Below, piece by piece: positions 13,844 to 22,700 of a stretch of 43,816 bases of DNA. The stretch lies in IMG/VR virus record IMGVR_UViG_3300049324_000016, positions 1 through 43,816 of that record; one strand, 5' to 3'. Under the pieces are notes generated by a model. It saw only the letters and a list, made by a program, of their open reading frames with translations, did no database searches and was not told the origin of the DNA. The position numbers and the translations under genes were made by a program. Origin of the DNA: a virus. Positions within the stretch are counted from its first letter, which is position 1. Each line of letters starts with the position of its first letter.

Positions 13844-15214
13844 TCACCGACCGAGCTGAAACGGCAGCACCGGCCACGAGCGCACGTCGGGGTCCGGTCG
13901 GCAGTGGGCGCCATCGATGGTGGTGCGGTAGGTCCACGTCGGCCCATCGGTGGTGATCATGTCCAGGGCGGTCACCAGCAGCAGGACGTCATCGACGGTG
14001 GTGCCCAACCCGGCCGACATCCTCACCATCCCCGGTATCTGGGTTTCGATGCCGGCGCGGCGTGTGGCGGCTATGTACGCGGCCTGGTCGGGGGTGACCC
14101 CCATCAGCTCTGTGACCAAGGGGTGAGCGCAGAAGCACCCGTGCCTGGTGGCGATGCCCCATTCCGCTGACAAGACGGTAGCCAGCTTGGCGTACCCGAT
14201 GCGTTCTGAGGTGAACGGCACTACCGCGATACGCGGATACCCCGCTGGCCACATCCGGGGCAGCGTCACACCATCAACATCACCGAGCCCGGCGAGTGCT
14301 TTCTCGAGGATTTCCGCCTCGGCGAGCGCGATCCGGTCCATGCCGGCGCCCCGCAGCGTGTCACAAGCGACGCCCAACGCGACCGCACCGACCACGTTGG
14401 GTGATCCGGCTTCCTGACGGTCCGGGAGCGCGGCCCACTGGACGTCACCGACGCGCACGAACTCCACGGCGCCACCCCCGGCGAGATAGGGGGTGCCGGT
14501 GGCCAGCCAGTCACACGGGCCGATCAGCGCACCGCACCCGAACGGTGCGTAGAGCTTGTGCCCGGACAGCGCCACGTAGTCGACGTAGTCGGTGACCATG
14601 TCGATCCGGTGGTGCGGGGCGAGCTGTGCGGCGTCGAGAGCGAGACGCGCGCCGTAGCGGTGGGCCAGCTCCCCCATCGCCACATAGGGCCAGATCTCGC
14701 CGGTGACGTTGCTGGCGCCAGTCACGGTGACCAGACCTACCTGTTGGGCCCGCAGTGCTTCCTCCAGCGCCTCCAGTACCTCACCGGGGGTGCGGGGTAT
14801 CGGCAGAACCACCACCTCACCCCGGTACCAGGGCAGCAGGTTGGCGTGGTGCTCCGACGCGAACACCACCACGGCGGTGCCCGCTGGGACCGCTGACGCC
14901 AGCAGGTTGATCGCGTCGGTGGTGTTGCGGACGAACAGCACACAGTCATCTGGGCGGGCGTTGACGAACCGTGACACCGACACCCGCGCACCCTCATACG
15001 CCTCGGTCGTGACCTGCGATTTCCATCCCGCGCCACGGTGGACGCTGGAGTACCAGGGCAGTAGCGCGTCCACAGCGGTTTTTACCACCCGCAGGCATGG
15101 TGCGCTGGCTGCGTAATCGAGGTTGGTGTACCGGACGGTCCCACCGGTCACCAGGGGCACCGGAGTGTCGGCACCGATGAGGGATAGGTCGACGGTGAGT
15201 GATAGCGCGCTCAT
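13844..15214 (-). CDS. Class V aminotransferase / cysteine desulfurase-like enzyme
   Basis: A PLP-dependent fold-type I enzyme of 456 residues. Visible motifs: the cofactor-stacking region SEHHANLLPW (H122/H123), the conserved LALDAAQLAPHH, the PLP-binding lysine in ALSGHKLYAPFG (K220), the AGSPNVVGAVALG segment, and RHGCFCAHPL, where C362 aligns with the active-site Cys of SufS/CsdA desulfurases. These support release of sulfur from cysteine (or a related elimination), with the Cys loop intact. The chosen ATG gives MSALSLTVDLSLIG; the frame stays open upstream but overlaps the divergent gene. The gene is inserted in reverse between adaptor and connector genes. Sulfur use for nucleotide or tRNA modification is possible but no acceptor protein is seen. 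Confidence 0.85.
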   Translation of the reverse strand: MSALSLTVDLSLIGADTPVPLVTGGTVRYTNLDYAASAPCLRVVKTAVDALLPWYSSVHRGAGWKSQVTTEAYEGARVSVSRFVNARPDDCVLFVRNTTDAINLLASAVPAGTAVVVFASEHHANLLPWYRGEVVVLPIPRTPGEVLEALEEALRAQQVGLVTVTGASNVTGEIWPYVAMGELAHRYGARLALDAAQLAPHHRIDMVTDYVDYVALSGHKLYAPFGCGALIGPCDWLATGTPYLAGGGAVEFVRVGDVQWAALPDRQEAGSPNVVGAVALGVACDTLRGAGMDRIALAEAEILEKALAGLGDVDGVTLPRMWPAGYPRIAVVPFTSERIGYAKLATVLSAEWGIATRHGCFCAHPLVTELMGVTPDQAAYIAATRRAGIETQIPGMVRMSAGLGTTVDDVLLLVTALDMITTDGPTWTYRTTIDGAHCRPDPDVRSWPVLPFQLGR

Positions 15215-15244
15215 GGCGTGAGCATCCCACCAGGGGGGTCTGGT

Positions 15245-15898
15245 GTGACCAAACGTAAGGGGCACGAGCTCAGCGCGGCGACGAAAGCGAAGATCTCCGC
15301 CAAGCTCAAAGGCAAGAAGCACCCTGGGCACAAAGGCACCCACAAAGGTCACCCGATGTCAGCGGCGACCAGGGCGAAGATCTCAGCGGCGCTCAAGGGG
15401 CGCCACACCGCAGGCCATAAGGGCCACGCGATGTCCTCGGCGACCCGCGCGAAGATCTCGGCAGCGTTGAAGGGGAAACACCACGCCGGGCACGCGATGT
15501 CAGCAGCGACGAAGGCGAAGATCAGTGCCGCGCTGAAAGGCAAAACCCACAAGGGCCACCCGCTGTCCGCTGCGTCACGGGCGAAGATCTCCGCTAGCTT
15601 GCTGGCCCGCCACGGCCGCACAACCCCGCTGCATCCCGTCAACCACACACCGGGGGCGAAACGGGCACGGACCACTCACCACGGGACCAAGACCGGGGCG
15701 CACAAGCAAGCGTCACTGCACCGTCCCGCGCACCCGAAGTCCCGCACCGGTGGGCGTCGCGGGCTGATCTCCGCGCACACCCGGCGTCACCTCAAGGGGT
15801 TCCTGCACAAGGGGATTCGCCATCACCGTCACCGTCCGGTGTTGCGCCGCCGGGCGCGGGCTCACCGGGTGTGGAAGCGACGGAGGCGGTCACGGTGA
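15245..15898 (+). CDS. NUMOD3-like repeat protein with basic tail
   Basis: The 217-residue protein is built from about five repeats of the form LSAATKAKISAALKGKxxxGH (for example AMSSATRAKISAALKGKHH and AMSAATKAKISAALKGKTH). This is the signature of NUMOD3, the modular DNA-binding helix found beside homing-nuclease domains. No GIY-YIG or HNH nuclease is present. The remainder is extremely basic and His/Arg-rich (for example TRRHLKGFLHKGIRHHRHRP), ending RRRRSR. The GTG at 15245 follows AGGGGGG; an in-frame GTG at 15218 lacks such a site. Only 30 bases separate it from the divergent desulfurase-like gene. A DNA-binding, DNA-condensing or site-recognition role is inferred. Confidence 0.75.
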   Translation: MTKRKGHELSAATKAKISAKLKGKKHPGHKGTHKGHPMSAATRAKISAALKGRHTAGHKGHAMSSATRAKISAALKGKHHAGHAMSAATKAKISAALKGKTHKGHPLSAASRAKISASLLARHGRTTPLHPVNHTPGAKRARTTHHGTKTGAHKQASLHRPAHPKSRTGGRRGLISAHTRRHLKGFLHKGIRHHRHRPVLRRRARAHRVWKRRRRSR

Positions 15899-16187
15899 GG
15901 TCCCCGATGGTCTCCGGGGTGTGATCCAACGGCTGGGGGTTCTCCGGCATCGGCTGGTCACGCCACTCATCACGATCGGTGATCAACCTGTCCACGTAGT
16001 GGGGGTCCAGGCCGGTCGCACGGACACCAACGAACTGGACCTCCCCACCGGGGTTGAGCCCTGACACGTAGGCCCACGTCATGGCCTCCGCGAAGGTGTC
16101 GGCTTCGGTGTTGAGCCCACCGAGCCACTGAGGCCCGTCAGGGTGGTCGATGTCGACGAAAGACATGTGCCAGTAGGTCCGTGTCAT
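15792..16187 (-). CDS. Hypothetical minus-strand protein
   Basis: From ATG 16187 the frame encodes 131 residues beginning MTRTYWHMSFVDIDHPDGPQ. The first 90 residues (including FAEAMTWAYVSGLNPGGEVQ and RLITDRDEWRDQPM) read as a compact acidic domain. The last 40 are Pro/Gly/Thr-rich and overlap the end of the convergent NUMOD3-like gene by 107 bases. An ATG at 16166 is an alternative start. No strong ribosome-binding site is visible and no family is recognised. Confidence 0.55.
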   Translation of the reverse strand: MTRTYWHMSFVDIDHPDGPQWLGGLNTEADTFAEAMTWAYVSGLNPGGEVQFVGVRATGLDPHYVDRLITDRDEWRDQPMPENPQPLDHTPETIGDLTVTASVASTPGEPAPGGATPDGDGDGESPCAGTP

Positions 16188-16220
16188 CCGATGATCGTAG
16201 GCAGTAACGAGGAGGAACCG

Positions 16221-16484
16221 ATGGCCAGCGAAGACAACGACGCCCACCCCAACCCTGGGGCGGTCGGTCACGAGCACCAGGTGGCTGTCCACGCCGGGCA
16301 TGACCAGGAGACGGAGCTGGAGCTGGCCCGCCGTGCCACCGCTGAGGGCCTGATCGGTGACGGTGGCGACAAGGACCCCGAGGGGTACCCCGTCCACGCC
16401 GGGCACGCGCACGTCGCGGGTATCGACGGCCCCCAGGGTGATGAACCGGGCGCTGACGACGACACCGGCCACAACCAGGACTGA
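16221..16484 (+). CDS. Small acidic hypothetical protein
   Basis: An ATG with an ideal GAGGAGGAA ribosome-binding site starts an 87-residue, strongly acidic and His-rich protein (MASEDNDAHPNPGAVGHEHQ). Two similar segments, VAVHAGHDQE and YPVHAGHAHVAG, suggest a short internal duplication. Probably disordered; possible metal binding through the histidines is only a thought. It resumes rightward transcription after the accessory island and is followed by a stable hairpin. Confidence 0.6.
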   Translation: MASEDNDAHPNPGAVGHEHQVAVHAGHDQETELELARRATAEGLIGDGGDKDPEGYPVHAGHAHVAGIDGPQGDEPGADDDTGHNQD

Positions 16485-16493
16485 CCTATCGAG

Positions 16494-16534
16494 CGACGGC
16501 CCGATCCTCCCCTACTCCGGGGGTCGGGCCGTCG
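16494..16534. terminator. Perfect 11-bp hairpin
   Basis: CGACGGCCCGA (16494-16504) is fully complementary to TCGGGCCGTCG (16524-16534), with a 19-base loop, ten bases after the previous stop. There is no T-tract. It may be an attenuator separating the accessory island from the tail connector genes. Confidence 0.5.
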
Positions 16535-16554
16535 CCGTACCCAGGGGGTGATCG

Positions 16555-17046
16555 GTGAACACCGCTGACGCATGTGACCGGGAAGCGGCGTGGCTGTCGA
16601 CGGCCGATGATGGCCTGCCGACGTTGCCCGCCACCGCCGGTGGCCCCTTCGGGTTGATCCAGGCTTACTGGCCCCGGACCCCCGGTAAACGCAACGCCGG
16701 TCAGTTGTATGTGCTGCGCAGGACGATCGAGGAGAAGCGGTTCGCTAACCAGCGGCGCATGGCCACCCACCACCTGGTGCTCAAGCTGGTCTGGCCGCTG
16801 ACGTCGGGGTCCGGTAACGCTGAGGCCGATCAGCGTGGTTTCGATGCGGCGATCGATCTGGTCATTACCCGCATTGGTGGGTTCATCGGTGACAAGACCC
16901 ATGGTGGCCGGTTCCTGTCGGTCGCTGAGGGCGACCACTCCGGTGTGACGGTCCATTTCGATGACCCGGCGTCCACGTTGCCGCCGGGAGCGGAGTTCCG
17001 CGCGGAGATCATGTACTCCGCTGATGATCAAGACTTCACTGGCTAG
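16555..17046 (+). CDS. Head-tail connector / tail terminator candidate
   Basis: A 163-residue protein with a GTG start after GGGGGTGATC. The central stretch (NQRRMATHHLVLKLVWPLTS, FDAAIDLVITRIGGFIGDKT) and size resemble the stopper or tail-terminator proteins that lie between the adaptor and the major tail protein. The assignment rests mainly on gene order. Its end (RAEIMYSADDQDFTG) is beta-like. The gene restores the structural order broken by the accessory island. Confidence 0.6.
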   Translation: MNTADACDREAAWLSTADDGLPTLPATAGGPFGLIQAYWPRTPGKRNAGQLYVLRRTIEEKRFANQRRMATHHLVLKLVWPLTSGSGNAEADQRGFDAAIDLVITRIGGFIGDKTHGGRFLSVAEGDHSGVTVHFDDPASTLPPGAEFRAEIMYSADDQDFTG

Positions 17047-17067
17047 CTCGCTCCACCCCCCATTTCC

Positions 17068-17086
17068 CACCCGGTGCCGCCGGGTG
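17068..17086. other. Short intergenic hairpin
   Basis: CACCCGG (17068-17074) pairs with CCGGGTG (17080-17086) over a five-base loop. It lies between the connector and the next small gene, with no T-tract. Confidence 0.35.
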
Positions 17087-17116
17087 CTCCCGCGCGCTCC
17101 CGGAAGGCGAATCGCC

Positions 17117-17425
17117 GTGCTCCAACGAAACACCAGCGGATACCCCATCGAACTGCCCACGCTCGGCCTTGGTCGCCAGATCCACCCCGGTGAGGACTTC
17201 GACCACGAGGAGCGCCTGGCCGGGTTCACCCCGGTTGAGGAGCTGGACCAGGCCGACGACACCGACGCGCAGCCGGACGCCGAGACAGCGCCCACCGGTG
17301 ACTGTGGCGAGGCACCCGCCAGCGACGACGCACCGCAGCTCGACGCGCAGCCGTCCCCGGTGCCAGTCGCAGTCGACTCCATCCCCGTCCGCGACACCAC
17401 CCAGCAGCACGCCGAGGAGGCGTAA
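17117..17425 (+). CDS. Small acidic hypothetical tail-module protein
   Basis: The frame from GTG 17117 (GGAAGG nine bases upstream) gives 102 residues, VLQRNTSGYPIELPTLGLGR, then GEDFDHEERLAGFTPVEE and a long acidic, Pro/Ala-rich tail. The N-terminal 45 residues look folded and the rest disordered. It directly precedes the major tail protein, four bases away, and may be a small connector-associated protein; function unrecognised. Confidence 0.58.
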   Translation: MLQRNTSGYPIELPTLGLGRQIHPGEDFDHEERLAGFTPVEELDQADDTDAQPDAETAPTGDCGEAPASDDAPQLDAQPSPVPVAVDSIPVRDTTQQHAEEA

Positions 17426-17428
17426 CCG

Positions 17429-18598
17429 ATGACCGCTCTTTCACGCCTCGCGCACCTGGGTATCGCCAAGGAATCCGTGATCGGCACCTACCTGGCGCCC
17501 ACCGTGTTCGTGCCGTTCACCAAGGCCGACTACGAGGACATGTACACCGAGATCAAAGACGAGTCGATCCGCGCGAACGACTCGGTGTTGCAGGGCATGT
17601 ATCAGGGCCCTGTGGAGGCCGACTGGTCGATTGACCTCATGGCCTACCCCGATGTTGTCGGCCACTTCCTACGCGGCTCCATCGGCCCCGACACCGTGGC
17701 TGCTGGGGTGTCCACCACCGTGGCCACCGGCGGGTCAGCGATCGGTGCCACCACCCTGCCGTCCACGGCCACCATCCCGGCGCTGTCGTACATCAGCATC
17801 GGCACAGGCGCCACCCAGGAGTACGCCTACGTCACCGCAGTGACCGGGTCCGGCCCGTTCAACTTGACGGTCACCACCGTGGTCGGTCAGGCCATCGGTT
17901 TGACCAAAGCCCACCTCGCGACCGAACCTCTCGTGTCCCAAACCACCCACACTTTCAAGCAGTCACCGTCAGCGGCCAAAGCCACGTACTCCCTGACGGT
18001 GTACGACACCTCCAGTGGCACCCCGACGCTGGGGTATGTCGGTGCGGCTTTCTCCGATGTGGGAGTCAAGATCGACCCCAAGGGCTCGGTCAGCCTGACC
18101 ACCAAACTCAAGGCGCTGCCAGGGGTAGCGCAGTCCACCCCGACACCGACCTACACCGCGCTGCCGCCGGTGCTGGGTTGGCAGTGGGTGATGACCAACG
18201 CCGGTGGTGCTTCCACCCGTGGCCTGTCCCTGGATCTGAGCATCAAACGCGCGGTGGAGGCGATCCACTCCAGCAACGGGTTGCAGGCACCACGGGAGAT
18301 CTTCCAGGGCGCTCTGGATGTCGACGGCACGTATAAGGCGATCTTCGAGAACCTGACGGACCTGAACCTTTACACCAACTACACCCAGACCCCGACTACC
18401 GCGACGCTGCTGCAACCAGCGGTGTTCGGTGGAGCGTCACTGGCATTGAACCTTTCCCAATCAGGGTGGTTCAAAGGAAAACGCGACATCGGCTCCGCAT
18501 ACGTCCAGGCGGCATTCAGCCTGGCTGGTATTTACAACGCCACTGACGCCGGTTCGGTTAGCGCAGTGTTGAAGAACTTCCAAACGGCCAGCTACTGA
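17429..18598 (+). CDS. Major tail protein
   Basis: The 389-residue product forms the tail tube. Its beginning, LAHLGIAKESVIGTYLAPT, then FVPFTKADYEDMYTEIKDES, is a classic start for actinophage tail-tube proteins. An Ala/Thr/Gly-rich insert occupies ~90-150 (an Ig-like or loop domain), and the C-terminal half continues with beta-strand patterns and GWFKGKRDIGSAYVQAAF. A GAGGAGG ribosome-binding site precedes the ATG. The following gene pair with a programmed frameshift and then the tape measure confirm the position. Confidence 0.85.
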   Translation: MTALSRLAHLGIAKESVIGTYLAPTVFVPFTKADYEDMYTEIKDESIRANDSVLQGMYQGPVEADWSIDLMAYPDVVGHFLRGSIGPDTVAAGVSTTVATGGSAIGATTLPSTATIPALSYISIGTGATQEYAYVTAVTGSGPFNLTVTTVVGQAIGLTKAHLATEPLVSQTTHTFKQSPSAAKATYSLTVYDTSSGTPTLGYVGAAFSDVGVKIDPKGSVSLTTKLKALPGVAQSTPTPTYTALPPVLGWQWVMTNAGGASTRGLSLDLSIKRAVEAIHSSNGLQAPREIFQGALDVDGTYKAIFENLTDLNLYTNYTQTPTTATLLQPAVFGGASLALNLSQSGWFKGKRDIGSAYVQAAFSLAGIYNATDAGSVSAVLKNFQTASY

Positions 18599-18636
18599 GC
18601 TGGGTCGTCCCTTTCGAGCGCAAGGGGTGATCCCTG

Positions 18637-19116
18637 ATGGGTTACGCCAACACCGTCGTGCATATGGACTTCTCTGACCTCAGCGAAGACCCAGTGAACG
18701 ATCCGATCTGGATTTCGGTCCGCAACTTCAAAATGATGAGCCCAGGTGAATTGGCACCACGGGACATCCCGCTGGACTCTGACGGCAAACCGAAAGACCC
18801 AGAGCAGGCACAGCAGGCCATGTTCGAGGTCCTGGCGAAGACAATCATCGGGTGGCGTGTGTATGACGCCAACTCTCTGGAAGTCGACCCCGAGACCGGT
18901 TCACCGCTACCGATGCGGCGACTGGAGTCACCCCCGACACCGGCACGGGTGGCGTGCCTACCCGTTGAGATCATCAACCGGTTGTCGGATGAAATGGCCA
19001 GAGCGGTAAACCCTCCCTCGGACTCGGCGAGCCCTATTACGAAGACGTCATCCTCGTTGCCGAGTCCATCTACGACGGAACATGGGGAGGCGCAGGTGCA
19101 GTCCCTGGCGAGCTAG
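18637..19116 (+). CDS. Tail assembly chaperone, unshifted product
   Basis: This is the gpG-type chaperone that coats the tape measure during tail assembly. The unshifted frame gives 159 residues; the first ~125 (MGYANTVVHMDFSDLSEDPV, PGELAPRDIPLDSDGKPKDP) are the shared part. The last 30 residues after the slip site are Ser/Thr/Pro-rich, as is common for the non-shifted tail. It sits between the major tail protein and the tape measure, the conserved place for this pair. Confidence 0.8.
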   Translation: MGYANTVVHMDFSDLSEDPVNDPIWISVRNFKMMSPGELAPRDIPLDSDGKPKDPEQAQQAMFEVLAKTIIGWRVYDANSLEVDPETGSPLPMRRLESPPTPARVACLPVEIINRLSDEMARAVNPPSDSASPITKTSSSLPSPSTTEHGEAQVQSLAS

Positions 19117-19274
19117 TCGACTTCGAGTTGATGCGCCAAATGAGGTGGTCGTGGCCGGAACTCCGGGCGTGCCCGATTTACGTGCGCCGGTACGTGTGGG
19201 ACTTCCTGGAGATCCGGGCACAAGCAGAACGCGACGCCGCCGAAGACCAACGCCGGAGAAACAGTCATGGCTGA
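18637..19274 (+). CDS. Tail assembly chaperone, -1 frameshift product (gpGT-like)
   Basis: A slip at the heptamer A AAC CCT (19008-19014) would move ribosomes to the -1 frame, giving a 212-residue fusion: 126 residues of the first frame, then SLGLGEPYYEDVILVAESIY and on to AEDQRRRNSHG with TGA at 19272-19274. The shifted part contains MRWSWPELRACPIYVRRYVW and a Glu/Arg-rich end, as expected of the T domain. The shifted frame has no good start of its own, which supports frameshifting. The coordinates span both frames. Confidence 0.78.
19008..19014 (+). promoter_or_regulatory. Programmed -1 ribosomal frameshift site
   Basis: In the reading frame of the chaperone gene the bases are gtA AAC CCT, a canonical X XXY YYZ slippery heptamer (AAACCCT). 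The -1 frame immediately downstream is open for 86 codons. The site is 102 bases before the zero-frame stop. Confidence 0.75.
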
Positions 19275-19713
19275 GCTGTTGCCTGGTGTCTTGCCGGCCA
19301 TGTTGACGCGGATCGCAGCGGTCAGCGAAGTGAAGTCCCGATCGGCGTTGACTGCGGTCGCGTTGGCCGTGGAGAAGCAAGCGAAGATCAACGCCAGTAG
19401 CGGTCAACACCGGCGTGGCACCAAGACACCAGCGTCACGTGGGTCCGGTCCGGCCCGGATCTCCGGGACCTTGGTCAGGTCAATCACCCACACCCCTGCT
19501 GTGATGGGCCTGGGCGGGTGGGAGACCCGCGTCGGGGCCGCCGATGGGTTGTTCTCGCCGTACAACCACCGGACCCAGTCCAGCACCTACGGGAAGTATT
19601 TGGAAACCGGATTACGCGGCGGCAGCAAATACCCATTCCTGGGACCTGCTTTCCACATGGTGTCCAGCATCTCTATTTACACGATTTTCAAGGCTGTGTT
19701 CTCGCTGGGCTAA
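19267..19713 (+). CDS. HK97 gp10-like tail protein
   Basis: The 148-residue protein starts inside the end of the frameshift product. The pattern ALAVEKQAKINASS, then GPARISGTLVRSITHTP, and finally YGKYLETGLRGGSKYPFLGP, is that of the HK97 gp10-like family: an amphipathic N-terminal helix, a 'tgxLxxSI' strand and a 'YaxxxExG...PFLxPA' end. Members act at the head-tail joint or tail completion. Finding it after the chaperones rather than before the major tail protein is slightly unusual. Confidence 0.65.
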   Translation: MAELLPGVLPAMLTRIAAVSEVKSRSALTAVALAVEKQAKINASSGQHRRGTKTPASRGSGPARISGTLVRSITHTPAVMGLGGWETRVGAADGLFSPYNHRTQSSTYGKYLETGLRGGSKYPFLGPAFHMVSSISIYTIFKAVFSLG

Positions 19714-19734
19714 TGGATGGGGGCTTGCCGGGTC

Positions 19735-22700
19735 ATGCAACTCGATGAGCTTTACATCCTGATGCGGTTGGACAACCAGCAGGTTAACGCCGGGTTCGTG
19801 GAGTCCGGTGCCGCTGGGGACGCCATGGCGGTCCAGGTCGCGACCGCGATGAAGGAAATTGAGGCGTCGGTCGCGAAGGTCGCCGAGTCCACCCGCATGG
19901 TGACCACCGCCGGTGACGAGATGGCAGTGGCGTGGGAACGCGACATCGCCGCGATGCGCGCCGAGACAGCCACCCTGGCCGAGGGCATGGCCGCAGCGGA
20001 AGCCAAGGCCACCGCCAGCACCGCTGAGATGTCCGCTGCCATGGACGCCCAGGCCGCTAAGAGCTCCGGTCTGGCGGGGGCACTGGGCGTCAGCAACGCG
20101 GCCCTGATGGGCGCTGGTGTCGTCGCGGCCGGTGCGGGCATCGAGTTCGCCAAGATGGCCGGTGACTTCAACATGGCCACCACGCGGCTAGTCACGTCCG
20201 CTGGTGAGACCCAATCGAACCTGCAAATGGTTCGTGACGGCATCCTGGCCATGGCGGGGTCGGTTGGTTACAGCTCCGATGAGCTGGCCGCTGCGATGTA
20301 CAAAGTGGAGTCCGGTGGCCAGCACGGCGCGGCCGGGCTCAAAGTGCTCCAGGCTGCCGCCCAGGGCGCTAAGGCCGAAAACGCTGACCTGACCACCGTG
20401 TCGGATGCCCTGACCAGCGCGATGGTCGACTACAAAGTGCCGGCGGATCAGGCTGCCACGGTCACCAGCAAGCTGGTCGCGGCGACAAGCCAAGGCAAGA
20501 TGACGTTCGAGGAACTAGCCAGTTCCATGTCAGCCATCCTGCCGGTTGCCTCAGCGAACCACGTGTCGCTTGACGACATTCTTGGTGACTTGGCGAGCAT
20601 GACGGTGCACGGCATGTCCGCCCAGCAGGCCACACAGAACCTCGCGGACGCTATCCGGCACATGGCGGCACCGACCCAGGTGCAGGCCAAGGAACTGGCT
20701 TCACTCGGTATGAACGCCACCGAGGTGTCGAAGTCGCTGGGCGAACAGGGCCTTTCCGGGACAATCAACGAGATCTCTAACCGGATCACGTCACAAATGG
20801 GTCCTGACGGAATGGTCGTCCTGAACCTGACTAACGCACTGAAAGGAATGTCACCGGCGGTCCAGGACCTGGGTGCGAAAGTGCTTGACGGGTCCATGTC
20901 GATGAAGGACTTCACTGCCTCAGCCAAAGGCATGGATGTTATTAACGCCAAGCAGGTGACTAGCTTCGCCGCGCTTGCCGGAACAATGCACGGTATCGGT
21001 ACCGAAGCGAAGTCCGGTGCTGACGTCTATCAAACGTATTCCCAGGCCATGCAAAGGGCCATGGGTGACGCCACCGGCATGAACGTGGCGTTGATGATCG
21101 GTGGGGAGAACGCCACCACCACCGCCAACGCCATCAAGGTGGTGTCTGGGGCGACCGCTGACGCGAGTGGCAACGTCAAGGGGTTCGCTGAGATCCAGCA
21201 GGAGTTCAACTTCAAACTGGCAGCAGCCAAGGACGGGCTCGGTGCGCTGGCTATCAGCATCGGCGAGAAGCTATTGCCGGTCCTGACCCCGCTGGTGGGG
21301 ATGTTGGCGACTGGCGCCACCTGGCTGGCCAACCACCAAGCAGCGGCCACCACCTTGGCGTTCATCATCGGTGGTGTTCTGGTCGTCGGCCTGGTGGCTG
21401 CCACCGTGGCCACGTGGACATGGTTCAGCGCGCTGATGGCGACCAACCTGGCGCTGATCGGCATCGAGGCACCGCTGTGGATCGTGATCGGTGTCGTCGC
21501 CGCGCTGGGGTTCATCGTTTATGAGGTAATCCAGCACTGGCAAGGGGTCGCTGACTTCTTTAAGGGCCTCTGGAAAGACGTTGTCGCGGTATTCGAGGGC
21601 GCCAAGAACCTGATCATGGCACCGATCCATGCCATCGAAGGGGCGTGGGACTCGTTCGTTGGTGGGTTCACCAACCCGGCAGCTAAACTGGCCGACTCGG
21701 TGAAGGGCTTCGACCGGTTCTTCCTCGACATGGGTGCGTCCGTCAAACGCGGGTTCGATGCGGTTCTCAAGTTCTTCACCCAATCACCGGCCCAGATGGC
21801 GTTCGAGTTGGGTCAAGGTCTCGGTAAGGCGACCCGCGCTGTGGTCGATTTCGTCACGTCACTACCACAGAAAATTGGGGACCTGGGGCATCTTCTGGCG
21901 CAGAAAGGCAAAGACCTCCTCACTGGGATGCTGCACGGCATCGAAGACGGAGGCAAAGCCGTTGGCTCGTTCTTTATGGCCCTTCCAGGTAACGCCGTCC
22001 GTTGGGTCGGCAACGCCGAAAGCTGGCTTGTGCAGAAAGGCAAGGACGCTCTAGTCGGGATGCTGCACGGAGCCGAAGACGGCGCTCAAGCCGTTTGGGA
22101 TTTCCTGAAAGCACTGCCCGGTCACGTCATCGACTTCTTTGTGGCCGCACCGAGCTGGCTCTATGACGCAGGAGCCAACATCCTCAAGGGGTTGTGGAAC
22201 GGCTTTACTGGGTTCGTGGGCACCGTTTATGACGGTGTCAAGAACTTCATCAGCAACTTCATCAGCGGATTCATGTCCGGTTTCGCGATGTCGTCCCCCT
22301 CCCAAGTGATGATGAACATCGGCGGGAACATCATCCAAGGCTTGTGGAATGGTGTAGTCGAACGGTGGAACGCATTCTGGGGTTGGGTTGGCGGTATGCC
22401 CGGCTGGATCGGCAACATATTCAGCAACTCGGCTAGCTGGTTGGTCAGTGCTGGGTACAACATCGTGGTGGGTTTGTGGAACGGCATCGCGTCCGGGTGG
22501 AGCTGGCTTAGCGGTCAGGTGTCCAACCTGGCCAGCTCACTGCTCGCCACGGCCAAGGGCGCGCTGGGGATCTCCTCACCGTCGAAGCTGTTTGCCACTG
22601 AGGTCGGTGCGTGGATCGCACCCGGTCTCGCCGAGGGCATCGCCGCGACCACCAAGGTGGCCACCGGTGCGGCAACCAAGCTGGCCCAGGACGTCACCAA

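Noticed and set aside
13307-14170. 287-codon plus-strand frame across the adaptor and desulfurase-like genes
   Set aside because: Arg/Ser/Pro-rich shadow of two genes in other frames; no recognisable domain.
15245-15620. Regular spacing of similar DNA segments as a possible CRISPR array
   Set aside because: The repeats are in-frame coding units of the NUMOD3-like protein with no unique spacers between constant repeats.
13843-16220. Insertion sequence or integrase explaining the accessory island
   Set aside because: No transposase, terminal inverted repeats or target duplication visible around the island.
16188-16472. N-terminal extension of the minus-strand gene 15792-16187
   Set aside because: It would be antisense to 16221-16484, which has an ideal ribosome-binding site.
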